This document shows positions 27,637 to 36,567 of a stretch of DNA of 64,000 nucleotides, in pieces. Within the stretch, counting starts at the first letter, position 1, and each line of letters opens with the position of its first letter. Position numbers and translations under genes: made by a program. The notes under the pieces were generated by a model. The model was not told where the DNA came from. It searched no databases and was given only the letters and a program-made list of their open reading frames with translations. The stretch is from Acidovorax sp. Root219 (lineage in GTDB: Bacteria > Pseudomonadota > Gammaproteobacteria > Burkholderiales > Burkholderiaceae_C). Where the stretch lies: positions 401,935 through 465,934 of the forward strand of contig NZ_LMIJ01000001.1 in assembly GCF_001428665.1 (NCBI RefSeq). The letters run 5' to 3'.

Positions 27637-27736
27637 CTCACAAAGCTCAGCGAAGCGGTCCTGGCCAGGCGTTGCATCGCAGACAGTACTGAAAGTACGG
27701 CAAGACGCAACAACGACGCCAGGAGAGTTTTGTGAG
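27637..27736. repeat. extragenic imperfect palindrome
   Basis: The outer arms are CTCACAAA and TTTTGTGAG, with further pairing between GGCCAGGCGTTGC and GCAACAACGACGCC and a central CAGTACTGAAAGTAC. It fills the gap between the second receptor and the alpha/beta hydrolase genes. A partial copy lies at 2577-2635, so it is a dispersed family. It could attenuate or process the mRNA here. Confidence 0.55.
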
Positions 27737-27742
27737 TCGCGC

Positions 27743-28906
27743 TCATTTCATGAGGCGCCCGTTGGCGCCGATGACGGTGACCTCGACATACCGCGAGCCG
27801 ATGCGGTTGGTGGGCGAATAACCCAGGCTGATGCCGCCCAGGTCGTAGTTCTGCAGCGATTCAAGCGCCTTGACCACCTTGGCGCGCGTGGGCGCGGGGC
27901 CGGCGCGGCGCAGGGCCTCGACCAGCACCTTGGCACCCAGGAACTGCTCGAAGCTGGTGTAGTTGACCTCGGCCTCGGGCGCGTACTTCTTGAGCAAGGT
28001 CTGGTATTCGCGCACCACGGGCAACTGCGGACGAAAGGGATACGGCACCACCTGGCTGATGCCCAGGCCGTGCGCGTTCTTCAGGCCGGCGAGCTTCACG
28101 AGTTCGGTCGGGTCCACCACCGAGATGTTGTACAGCTGCGCGCCACCGCCCTGCTCGCGGTAGCGCTGGATGAAGGCGGCCGCGGGCTTGTTGATGGCGA
28201 TCATGATCACGGCATGCACGTCGGCCGCCTTGATGGCCTTCACGGCATCGTCCACCTTGTCGGTGTTGCGCTCGTAGCCGGCCGAGACGACGAGCTTCAG
28301 GTTGCGCCGCGCCAGCGCCGCCTCAACCCCCGCGAGGCCTGCCTTGCCGAAGCCATCGTCCTGGTACATCACGGCCACGCGGTTCATGCCCAGCGTGGTG
28401 AGCTGCTGCACCATGTGCTCGGCCTCATCGCCATAGCCTGCGCGCACGTGGAAGATCCAGGGGTTGAACGGGCTGCGCAGCGACTCGCCACCCGTGTAGG
28501 GCGCCACCAGCGCGGCACCGCCCTGCTCCAGCACACCGTCGGTCAACAGCTGCGTGACGTTGGCCGTGCCGGCAAAGCCGTAGAGCGCCACCACTTCGGG
28601 CCGGGCCAGCATCTCGCGCGTCAGGCGCACGGTGTCGGGCACCTTGTAGCCGTCGTCCACCACCCATTGGCGGATGGTGGCGCCATGCACGCCGCCCTGG
28701 GCGTTGATGGCGTCGAAATAGATCCTGCCACCCAGCACCATCTGCGTGCCCGTGCTGGCCAGCACGCCCGACAGCGGCGCCACCTGACCGACCACGAGTT
28801 CGGCGCCGCGCAGCTGCGCCGCCGCCGGCAGCGCCAACAGCCCCATCACCCCCAGCATCGTGAGTACCGCGCCCATGCGGCGGCCCCATGTGATCCATGT
28901 GTTCAT
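27743..28906 (-). CDS. second Liv-type ABC receptor of the PHB cluster
   Basis: A 387-residue Peripla_BP_6 receptor. The signal peptide ends near LPAAAQLRG. The family opening ELVVGQVAPLSGVLA and YQDDGFGKAGL are clear. It lies directly downstream of the oligomer hydrolase gene. It differs from the first receptor of the cluster (36568-37764), which suggests two ligands, for example 3HB and its dimer, sharing one permease; this is a hypothesis. Confidence 0.85.
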   Translation of the reverse strand: MNTWITWGRRMGAVLTMLGVMGLLALPAAAQLRGAELVVGQVAPLSGVLASTGTQMVLGGRIYFDAINAQGGVHGATIRQWVVDDGYKVPDTVRLTREMLARPEVVALYGFAGTANVTQLLTDGVLEQGGAALVAPYTGGESLRSPFNPWIFHVRAGYGDEAEHMVQQLTTLGMNRVAVMYQDDGFGKAGLAGVEAALARRNLKLVVSAGYERNTDKVDDAVKAIKAADVHAVIMIAINKPAAAFIQRYREQGGGAQLYNISVVDPTELVKLAGLKNAHGLGISQVVPYPFRPQLPVVREYQTLLKKYAPEAEVNYTSFEQFLGAKVLVEALRRAGPAPTRAKVVKALESLQNYDLGGISLGYSPTNRIGSRYVEVTVIGANGRLMK

Positions 28907-28975
28907 GTCCGTCCTTTGTGCCACCGGGTGCGGCAATGCGCCCGGCAGCTTTTTTGTTGTGGTGGGTCGTCGTTC

Positions 28976-31126
28976 TTATTCGGGGATGGCGATGGCTCCG
29001 GCCGTCACGGCGATGGCGTTGCCCGCGCTGGGCACCTCGGCCAACGGCGGCACGTTGGCGGCGGTGATGGCCGGGGCGCTGCCTGGTGTGCCGCCACGCG
29101 GCACGGTGCGCACCACCTGGCTGGCGGGCAGCGCCTTGCCAGTGGCCAGATGGTCGTACACGGCGTCGAGCGCGCGATTCAGGTACACATGCAGCGGCAC
29201 GTAACGGGTGTCGTAGCCGGGCAGCACCGTGGGCAGGCCGATGAAGCTGTCGAAGTGCTGGGCATTGGCCACCTCCACATAGCTCAGTTTGCTGGCCGCA
29301 CCCTCCACGCGCTTGTTCAGCGCGGTGTAGGGGCGCGAGGTATGGCTCACAGGCAGCAGCGCATCGGCGCGGCCATGCACAATGATGGCCGGCTTGCCGC
29401 GCAGGTTGCCATTGCGGCGCGTTTCATCGACACCGGCCTGCAGCTTGCGGGCTGCAGCATCGGTGCCGGTGACCAGGTTGCGCAGGCACACGGCGCCCTC
29501 GGTGTTCCAGTCGAACGCGCCGCTGTCGGCCAGGGACAGGAAGTCGCGCGCAGGCCCCTGCTTGGCGCGGTTGTTGATGAGCTGCACGCCGCCCGCCGGG
29601 GGCACGCCGTTGCCGGTGGCGAACATGCCGGCCAGCGCAGCCGGTGGCGCCAGCGGGGTGACCGCACCGGCCGCCGTGGCCCCCGCGTAGCTGAAGCCGC
29701 ACAGGTGGTCCTGCACGCTGGCGCGCGAGAGCGAGTTGGCAAAGGTCACGGCCACGGCGGGCGCCACCTCGAAGGCTGCGAGCGAGGCATGCAGGTCATT
29801 CGACTCGGGCTCCCAGCCGTAGGCGCGCAGCTTCTGCAGCGATTCCTCGGCCTGGGCCGCCGTGGTGTCGGCCGTGAGCAGGCCCCGCGCACGCAGGGCC
29901 GCGCAGCGACCCGGTGCGATGGGCAGGGCCGCACCGGCAAAGCCTGCGGCGAAGGCCGCCGCATACGGGCTGGTGCTGACCGAGGGCGCCAGCGAGGCAC
30001 AGGCCTGGTACAGGTTGGCCTGGGTGGTGTAGTCGATCAGCGGGCGGCCCGTGACGGCGATGGCGGTGCCGCCGCGCTGCACCGTGACACCCGGGTTGGC
30101 AGGCAGCTCCACCGCAGGCTCAGACACGGCCACGCCGCTGATCAGGCCCTGGGTGTCGAGCTCGGCCGCCGCAATCGCTGCCCCGCCGCCATTGGAAATG
30201 CTCGACGCGATGACGATGGTGTTGCCCGGTGTGAGCGACTTGATGCGCTGGCCCGACACGGTGAGCGCGCCGTAGCGCTCATTGAGCACGTAATAGCCGA
30301 ATTCCACCGCCTGCAAGGTGGTCGTGCCCCAGTCCTTCTCGGCGTTCTGGCCCGAGTGGGCGTGCTTGAAGGCAAAGCGGTTGGGCGTGGCGGTGTTGAA
30401 GGTGGCCAGTTGCGCGGGCGTGAGGTTGGCATTGAAGGCGGCGCTCTTGCCGGCCGCAGCGGCCGTGGTGCGCGTGCCGTCGATCAGCGGCACGGTGTCG
30501 TTCTGCAGGTCGTGCGGAGCCGCGCCCGTGCCCTTGTCGGAATAGGCCACGGCGCAGCCGCGCTTGAGGCCCCACTCCCCGGTGGAGATGCCGCCGTACA
30601 CACCGCGCGAGCCCGATGCGGTGGCCGTGATCATGCACGGCCGTGCAGGGTTGAAGCTGTCGGGCACCTGCACCATCAGGGTCACGTTCTGGCGCCCGCT
30701 GCCATCGTCGGCATAGGCGATGTACTCGGTACCGGGCACCTTGCCCTCGCCGGTGGTCACGCGACCCTGGGCATCGACGTTGGGACCATACAGCGTGCCG
30801 TAGCCACCGGCGGCCGTCATGTCGAGCATGGCGCGGTAGTTGTTGTAGATGGCGGCGCGGCGCAATTCGGCGCCGGTGGGCTTGAGCGCATCGGCATAGG
30901 CGGGTGGCGTGGCCGAAGCCAGGCCACTCGCACCCAGGCCGGCGGTCAGCAGGTCGTTGCTGCTGCCGTCGTAGCGGGACTCGGTAATGCTGCCAAGGTA
31001 GGCGGGCCGCGTGTTCACCCCGCCCGTGCTGTCACTGCCCCCACCGCCGCCGCAGGCTGCGAGCACTGCGGCGGACACGGCCACCATCGTGGTTCTTTGC
31101 GTCGTCTTTTTCTTCAGGCAATTCAT
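28976..31126 (-). CDS. D-(-)-3-hydroxybutyrate oligomer hydrolase
   Basis: A 716-residue enzyme of the 3HB-oligomer hydrolase family, which cleaves short esters released from PHB. A lipoprotein-type signal (VLAAC, Cys25) is followed by a glycine linker. The nucleophile is probably Ser311 in SSISNGGG. The ATG follows a GGAG site. Its place between livM and the second receptor of a Liv-type transporter links oligomer trimming to uptake. The lipobox suggests anchoring in the outer membrane or cell surface, although some family members are periplasmic or extracellular. Confidence 0.88.
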   Translation of the reverse strand: MNCLKKKTTQRTTMVAVSAAVLAACGGGGGSDSTGGVNTRPAYLGSITESRYDGSSNDLLTAGLGASGLASATPPAYADALKPTGAELRRAAIYNNYRAMLDMTAAGGYGTLYGPNVDAQGRVTTGEGKVPGTEYIAYADDGSGRQNVTLMVQVPDSFNPARPCMITATASGSRGVYGGISTGEWGLKRGCAVAYSDKGTGAAPHDLQNDTVPLIDGTRTTAAAAGKSAAFNANLTPAQLATFNTATPNRFAFKHAHSGQNAEKDWGTTTLQAVEFGYYVLNERYGALTVSGQRIKSLTPGNTIVIASSISNGGGAAIAAAELDTQGLISGVAVSEPAVELPANPGVTVQRGGTAIAVTGRPLIDYTTQANLYQACASLAPSVSTSPYAAAFAAGFAGAALPIAPGRCAALRARGLLTADTTAAQAEESLQKLRAYGWEPESNDLHASLAAFEVAPAVAVTFANSLSRASVQDHLCGFSYAGATAAGAVTPLAPPAALAGMFATGNGVPPAGGVQLINNRAKQGPARDFLSLADSGAFDWNTEGAVCLRNLVTGTDAAARKLQAGVDETRRNGNLRGKPAIIVHGRADALLPVSHTSRPYTALNKRVEGAASKLSYVEVANAQHFDSFIGLPTVLPGYDTRYVPLHVYLNRALDAVYDHLATGKALPASQVVRTVPRGGTPGSAPAITAANVPPLAEVPSAGNAIAVTAGAIAIPE

Positions 31127-31202
31127 TGCGCTTGTCTCCGAGTTGTGTTTTTCTGAACTTCTGGAACGCAGCTTCACCCCGGCCAGGTTGCGAGCCTGGC
31201 CC

Positions 31203-32276
31203 TTACGCCGCCTTGCGCGCTGCTGCCGCGCGCAGGCGCCCCACCACACCGGTGGGGAAGTAATACACCGACAAGACGAAGAGCACACCCAGCCACAACA
31301 GCCAGCGGTCGGGCGAGAGCAGCGCCGACAGCCAGGGCAGGCCCGAGGCGGCCTCGCTTGCGAGGCGCAGCAGGTCCTGCAGATAGCTTTGCGCAATGAG
31401 GAAGAGCACGGCGCCGATGGCCGAGCCGTAGATGGTGCCCATGCCGCCGATGACGACGATGAGCAGGCAGTCCATCATGATTTCGAAGCTGAGCGAGGTG
31501 TCCGGCCCGTTGTAGCGCAGCCAGAGCGCGAGCATGGCGCCCGCGCAGCAGGCGAACAGGGCCGACAGCACGCTGGACGTGGTGCGGTACACCACCACGC
31601 GGTAGCCAATGGCCTCGGCGCGGAACTCGTTCTCGCGGATCGCCTGCAGCACGCGGCCGAACGGCGAGTTCACGATGCGCAGCAACGCCAGCACCAGCAC
31701 CACGGCAATCACAAACAGCAGGTAGTAGCACAGCAGCCGCCCGTCGAGCGTGACGCCCAGGAAGGGCTCGTCGAAGGGCTCGAAGCTCGGCGACAGGATT
31801 TCGGGCACCTTGAAGGTCAGTCCATCCTCACCGCCCGTGATGTCCGACAGCTGCGAGGCCAGCGTCTGGAACGCCGCCGCCACGGCCAGCGTGATCATGG
31901 CGAAGAAGATGGCGCGCACACGCAGTGAAAAGAGCCCCACCGCCAGCGACAGCAGCAGCGAGAGCACCAGGGCGCCACCCAGGCCCACGGCCAGCGCCGA
32001 CCAGGTGGGCCCCATGCGCGTGGTGGCCACCGCGATGCCATAGGCCCCGATGCCGAAGAACATGGTGTGCGCAAAGCTCACGATGCCGGTGTAGCCCAAG
32101 AGCAGATCGAAGCTGGCGACCAGCACCACGAAGATCAGCACCTTGGCCGCGACAGAGAGGGCCTTGACGCCAGGGAACAGGAAGGGCGCGAACGCCAGCC
32201 CGAGGAAGATGGCGACGAGGATCACCGCCAGCACCTTGCTGCGCGGGTAGTCGCCGGAGAGAAGTCGGTTCAGCAT
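31203..32276 (-). CDS. LivM-type ABC permease
   Basis: A 357-residue permease with about nine helices. LLGYTGIVSFAHTMFFGIGAY is the LivM hallmark, recognised by GYTGIVSFAH, and the cytoplasmic loop ALRAIRENE appears here as LQAIRENEFRAEAIGY. It starts 16 bases after livH and is followed by the oligomer hydrolase gene after 76 bases. It forms the pore with LivH. In this locus the cargo is more likely 3-hydroxybutyrate than amino acids. Confidence 0.88.
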   Translation of the reverse strand: MLNRLLSGDYPRSKVLAVILVAIFLGLAFAPFLFPGVKALSVAAKVLIFVVLVASFDLLLGYTGIVSFAHTMFFGIGAYGIAVATTRMGPTWSALAVGLGGALVLSLLLSLAVGLFSLRVRAIFFAMITLAVAAAFQTLASQLSDITGGEDGLTFKVPEILSPSFEPFDEPFLGVTLDGRLLCYYLLFVIAVVLVLALLRIVNSPFGRVLQAIRENEFRAEAIGYRVVVYRTTSSVLSALFACCAGAMLALWLRYNGPDTSLSFEIMMDCLLIVVIGGMGTIYGSAIGAVLFLIAQSYLQDLLRLASEAASGLPWLSALLSPDRWLLWLGVLFVLSVYYFPTGVVGRLRAAAARKAA

Positions 32277-32292
32277 GTCTTGGGGCTCCTCT

Positions 32293-33324
32293 TCAGCGGT
32301 TCGCGACCGGATAGACGCCCTGTGGACGCCACAGCAGGATGGCCACCATCAACGCGATGTTGGAGAACAGCGCCACCTTGGGCACCAAAAAGCCGGTGTA
32401 GTTGGCCATGAGCCCCACCAGCAGCGCGCCGATGAGCGCACCGCCCGTGGACCCCAGGCCGCCGATGATGATCACGATGAAGATCAGCACGTTGACCTGG
32501 GCGCCCATCTGCGGCACCACGTTCTGCTGGTACAGGCCCCACATCACCCCGCCCAGGCCGGCCAGGGCCGAGCCCACGACGAACACGCCGATGAACAGGC
32601 GCCGGATGCGGTAACCCAGCGACTCGACCATCTCGCGGTCCTGTACGCCGGCACGGATGAGCAGGCCGACCTTGGTGCGCGACAGCGTCCAGGCCAGCAC
32701 GGCAAAGACCAAGAGGCCCACGGCCACCGCCACCAGGCGGTATTTTTCGATGGCCGCATCGCCGATGAGCAGCGCGCCGCGCATGCCCTGGGGCAGCGGC
32801 AGCGGGATCTGCTGCGGGCCCCAGATGACCTTGATCAGCTCTTCGCCGATGATCATGCCGCCCATGGTGATGAGGATCTGCTTCAAATGCTGGCCATACA
32901 CGGGCCGCACGATGAAACGCTCGAATGCCAGGCCCACGGCCCCCGCCACAGCCATGGCCACCAGCATGGCGGGCAGCACCGCCACCATGTTGCGCCACAG
33001 CTGGTCGGAGCCGGTCCAGTCGCCCATGGCACCCAGCACGCTGGTGGCCACGAAGGCACCGAGCGCGATGAACACGCCGTGGCCGAAGTTGAGCACGTCC
33101 ATCAGGCCGAACACCAGCGTCAGGCCCGAGGCAATGATGAAGATGATCATGCCCATGGCCAGCCCCGCCACGGTGAGCGTGAGCCAGGTGCTGGGCGAGC
33201 CGATGAAGGGCAGCACCAGCAACGCCAGCGCGGGCACCAGGGCCAGTGGCTTCCAGTCGAAGTCGCGCAGCATGGCCTTGCCAGCCGCGGTGGAAGTGGG
33301 TGTCGTTGTCGTCGCGGTGCTCAT
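32293..33324 (-). CDS. LivH-type ABC permease
   Basis: A 343-residue permease of the LivH family with about eight helices. LMDVLNFGHGVFIALGAF is the typical signature, and the EAA-type loop is QDREMVESLGYRIR. Its ATG overlaps the livF stop (ATGA). About 40 extra residues at the N-terminus precede the usual start of the family. Confidence 0.88.
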   Translation of the reverse strand: MSTATTTTPTSTAAGKAMLRDFDWKPLALVPALALLVLPFIGSPSTWLTLTVAGLAMGMIIFIIASGLTLVFGLMDVLNFGHGVFIALGAFVATSVLGAMGDWTGSDQLWRNMVAVLPAMLVAMAVAGAVGLAFERFIVRPVYGQHLKQILITMGGMIIGEELIKVIWGPQQIPLPLPQGMRGALLIGDAAIEKYRLVAVAVGLLVFAVLAWTLSRTKVGLLIRAGVQDREMVESLGYRIRRLFIGVFVVGSALAGLGGVMWGLYQQNVVPQMGAQVNVLIFIVIIIGGLGSTGGALIGALLVGLMANYTGFLVPKVALFSNIALMVAILLWRPQGVYPVANR

Positions 33325-34052
33325 AGTGCCAACCCCAGCAGCGATCGCTGCAATGCCTCGTCTGCGGCCAGTGCGGCCATGCTGCCCGCATGCACCACCT
33401 GGCCGTTGTCCATCACGGCCACGGTGTCACCCAGCCGCTTGGCGAAATTGATGTTCTGCTCGACCAGCAAAATCGTCACGCCGCTCTTCTTGAGCTGATC
33501 GAACGCCTCGATCATGTTGTTGATGATCGCGGGCGCCAGGCCCTTGCTGGGCTCGTCCACGATGAGCAGGTCGCGCGGCTCGACGATGGCGCGGCTCACG
33601 GCCACCATCTGCTTTTGCCCGCCCGAGAGCTTGCCCGCAGGGTGGTTCCAGAACTTCTCCACCGCAGGGAAGAGCTTGAAGATCCATTCCAGTCGGGAGC
33701 TGTCCATCTGCGCGGCGTTCTTGGCATTGCGCGCGGCCAGCAGCATGTTCTCCTTGACCGTGAGGTCGGCGAAGATGCCCATGTTCTCGGGCACATAGGC
33801 GATGTTCATGCCCGCGATCTGCGGGGTGTTCAGCGCCGTGATGTCGCGGCCACCGAAGTGGATGCTGCCCTGCGACGCATGCCACAGGCCCATGATGGTG
33901 CGCAGCGTGGTGGTCTTGCCGGCGCCGTTGCGGCCCAGCAGCATGGTGAGCTGCCCCTTGGGTACGGCCAGATCCACGCCGTGCAGGATGTGGTATGCCC
34001 CGATGTGGGTGTGCACGCCCTTGAGTTCGAGCAGGTTGTTGGTGGTGGTCAT
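33321..34052 (-). CDS. LivF-type ABC ATP-binding protein
   Basis: A 243-residue ATPase. Walker A is GRNGAGKTT, the signature is LSGGQKQM, Walker B is LLIVDEP, and the family-typical GLAPAII follows. It overlaps livG by four bases and livH by four bases, so the four transporter genes are tightly coupled. Confidence 0.9.
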   Translation of the reverse strand: MTTTNNLLELKGVHTHIGAYHILHGVDLAVPKGQLTMLLGRNGAGKTTTLRTIMGLWHASQGSIHFGGRDITALNTPQIAGMNIAYVPENMGIFADLTVKENMLLAARNAKNAAQMDSSRLEWIFKLFPAVEKFWNHPAGKLSGGQKQMVAVSRAIVEPRDLLIVDEPSKGLAPAIINNMIEAFDQLKKSGVTILLVEQNINFAKRLGDTVAVMDNGQVVHAGSMAALAADEALQRSLLGLAL

Positions 34053-34822
34053 GCAGTGGCCTCCTTGGTGACGCCCAGGTAGGCTTCCTGCACCACGGGC
34101 GAGGCGATCACCTCGGCCGGTGCGCCGTCGGCCACCAGGGTGCCGTTGGTCAGCACGATGATGCGGTCGGCCAGCTCGCGCACCACGTCCATCTTGTGCT
34201 CCACCAGCAGGATGATCTTGGTCTTGTCCTTCTTGAGTTCGCGGATCAGGTTCAGGATCACGGGGGCCTCGTCATGGCTCATGCCAGCCGTGGGTTCATC
34301 GAACATGTAGACCTGCGGCTCCAGCGCCATCAGCAGCGCCACTTCGAGCTTGCGCTGGTCGCCGTGCGGCAGGCTGGCCACGGGGGTGTCCTGCCGGTCC
34401 AGCATGGCCACGGCCTGCAGGATGGCGCGGGCGCGGTCCGTCAGGTCGCGGTGGTCGCTCCAGATGCTCCACAGGTTCAGGCCCCGGCGGTGCTTGCCCT
34501 CTTGCGTAGCCTGCACGGCCAGGCGCACGTTCTCCAGCACGCTGAGGTTGGGAAACAGGTTGGTGAGCTGAAAGGCCCGCCCCAGGCCCGCATGCGTGCG
34601 CGCCGAGACCGACTGGCCCGTGAGGTCTTGCCCGCCCAGGGTCACGCTGCCCGCGCTGGCGCGCAGCTGCCCCGAGATGAGGTTGAAGTACGTGGTCTTG
34701 CCCGCACCGTTGGGGCCCACGATGGCGGTCAGCGTGCCGGGCTCGAAGGAGCAGGTCACGGCGTTGACCGCCACATGGCCGCCGAAGCGGATGGTCAAGT
34801 CCTTGGTGGCCAAGGTGCTCAT
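34049..34822 (-). CDS. LivG-type ABC ATP-binding protein
   Basis: A 257-residue ATPase. Walker A is GPNGAGKTT and Walker B is VYMFDEP, with PTAGMSHDE typical of LivG. The ABC signature is degenerate (LPHGDQRK where LSYGQQRR is common), which is within the range of LivG proteins. It begins 92 bases after the PHB depolymerase gene. Confidence 0.9.
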   Translation of the reverse strand: MSTLATKDLTIRFGGHVAVNAVTCSFEPGTLTAIVGPNGAGKTTYFNLISGQLRASAGSVTLGGQDLTGQSVSARTHAGLGRAFQLTNLFPNLSVLENVRLAVQATQEGKHRRGLNLWSIWSDHRDLTDRARAILQAVAMLDRQDTPVASLPHGDQRKLEVALLMALEPQVYMFDEPTAGMSHDEAPVILNLIRELKKDKTKIILLVEHKMDVVRELADRIIVLTNGTLVADGAPAEVIASPVVQEAYLGVTKEATA

Positions 34823-34914
34823 GGGAGGTGCTTCACTTTCACAGTCGTCGTCTTTCAGGGATGCCGGGCGCCCTGCCCTTTGCGGTGCCAGGGCGCGCGG
34901 CGTTCAGCGCATTG

Positions 34915-36408
34915 TCAAGGGCAGGTGCCGATGACGTAGTAGTTGGGGCTGGTAAGCTTCAGGGTATTGGTCACGAAGATGTTCCACAGCCCCATACTCT
35001 GGTTGGATCCCAGCGCAAAGGTGTAGCCGCCGGCCACGTAGGCGCGGCCTGCCATGGTGTGGGCGTAGTTGCTGGCCGTCGTGCAGGTGGCGCCGCCACC
35101 AGACGCAGCCAGCGTGGTGCCGCTGGCTGCGGCCGATGCGGCGCCTTCGGCGCCATTGGCGTCGGCGGCGCGCACCGTCCAGCTGTAGCTGGTGGAGGCG
35201 GCCAGGCCGGTGTCGGTGTAGCTCGTGGTGTTCACCGGCAGCGCGTTGACCTTGTTGGCGTTGCGGTACACGTTGTAGCTGGACGCACCCGAGACCGCAC
35301 CCCAGCCCACCACCATGGAGCTGGCCGTGGCGCCCGAGGTGTTCACGCCCGTGGGGGCGGGCAGCGCGGGGTTGGTGGGCGGGTTGGTCGTGCCGCCGCC
35401 GCTTGCGACCTGGTCCACCATGGCCTTGATGGCGGCCATCTGTGGGCCGGACTTCTTGGCGTAGTTGGCGTTGTCATAGCCCCACCAGTCAAAGCAGCTG
35501 TTGGTCGCCGCCAGGCTGGTCTGCGGGTAGAGCATCACGATGTTGTTGGTGTCGGCCCAGCGGTTGTAGCCGGTGTTGCGCACGTACTGCTGCTGCACGT
35601 CGCTCACGTTCTGCTTGCAGCCGTGCAGCACCACATGCAGCCGGCAGGTCGCCGTGCCGCCGGCCTGGCAGGCCTGCGGGATGTAGGCCCAGCCCGTGGT
35701 GGCCATGCCGTGGTTGGTGATGAACTGGTTCTGGTTGAACTCGACGTAGTTGCCTGCCGGCAGCGTGGCGTTGTTGCGCGCGTTGAGCGTGCCGTACAGG
35801 TGCTGCAGCATGGCGCCGGCCAGGTCGAAGTTGCAGTCGCTGATGTAGGGCGCGCCCTTGGTCGAGCAGCCGTTGCCATAGTCGTCGGTGACCATCGCGT
35901 GCTCGGCCGCGATGTCCTTCTTGTAGACCACGTTGGCGGCCGGCACGAAGCTGTTGTAGTAGGTGCGCAGCGCGTCCATGGATCCGGTCTTGACCACGCT
36001 GTCGAGCGTGCCCGAGAACAGGTGGACCTTGGACGCCTGCAGGTTGACCACGGGGTCGATCAGGCCCTGGCTGGCCCAGGTGTTGGTGGTGTTCACCAGC
36101 GTGCTGGTGGGGATGCTGGCCGGGGTGACCATGCAGCGCCCGGTGGCGTTGACGATGGAGCCCTCGGCACAGTAGAACGGCCCGCCCGCGACCACGCCCG
36201 CGCCCTTGGCGAAGGTGGCCGAGTAGGCCACGTGCAGCTGCACGGCCATGAAGCCGCCAGCCGACAGGCCCGACACCGTGGTCTGTGTCTTGTCGATCTT
36301 GAGCTGCGGCAAGTTGACCGCCGCGAATGCACTGCCCATGCCCATTGCCGCGATGGCAGCGGCGGTTGCGGCGGTTGCGGCCGACCTGAGAATGAAGTTG
36401 AAAGCCAT
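34915..36408 (-). CDS. extracellular PHB depolymerase with Fn3 linker
   Basis: A 497-residue secreted depolymerase. The signal peptide ends near SAFAA (residue 30). The lipase box GLSAGG (Ser49) is close to the N-terminus, which marks the circularly permuted type-2 catalytic domain. A second family motif is VVLHGCKQN. An Fn3 domain spans about residues 340-427, followed by a roughly 60-residue C-terminal polymer-binding segment. It hydrolyses PHB outside the cell to oligomers and 3-hydroxybutyrate. It sits between the receptor and ATPase genes of the Liv-type transporter. Confidence 0.88.
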   Translation of the reverse strand: MAFNFILRSAATAATAAAIAAMGMGSAFAAVNLPQLKIDKTQTTVSGLSAGGFMAVQLHVAYSATFAKGAGVVAGGPFYCAEGSIVNATGRCMVTPASIPTSTLVNTTNTWASQGLIDPVVNLQASKVHLFSGTLDSVVKTGSMDALRTYYNSFVPAANVVYKKDIAAEHAMVTDDYGNGCSTKGAPYISDCNFDLAGAMLQHLYGTLNARNNATLPAGNYVEFNQNQFITNHGMATTGWAYIPQACQAGGTATCRLHVVLHGCKQNVSDVQQQYVRNTGYNRWADTNNIVMLYPQTSLAATNSCFDWWGYDNANYAKKSGPQMAAIKAMVDQVASGGGTTNPPTNPALPAPTGVNTSGATASSMVVGWGAVSGASSYNVYRNANKVNALPVNTTSYTDTGLAASTSYSWTVRAADANGAEGAASAAASGTTLAASGGGATCTTASNYAHTMAGRAYVAGGYTFALGSNQSMGLWNIFVTNTLKLTSPNYYVIGTCP

Positions 36409-36567
36409 TTGTCTTGTCTCCAAATAATTTTGAGAAAAACCGAGCCAGCCCCCGTGTAATCCGGGGGTTCATGCATCAATTCACTGGAAAAAAAGGGGCG
36501 GCCGCCCCCGCGGGATGGATCCCCGCTGGGCTGAACGGACGTCAGCCAGCAGGGCCACGCAAACCGT

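Noticed and set aside
27566-31156. 1196-residue plus-strand frame across the receptor and oligomer-hydrolase genes
   Set aside because: It is antisense to two well-supported genes and to the spacer between them, and it has no recognisable domain.
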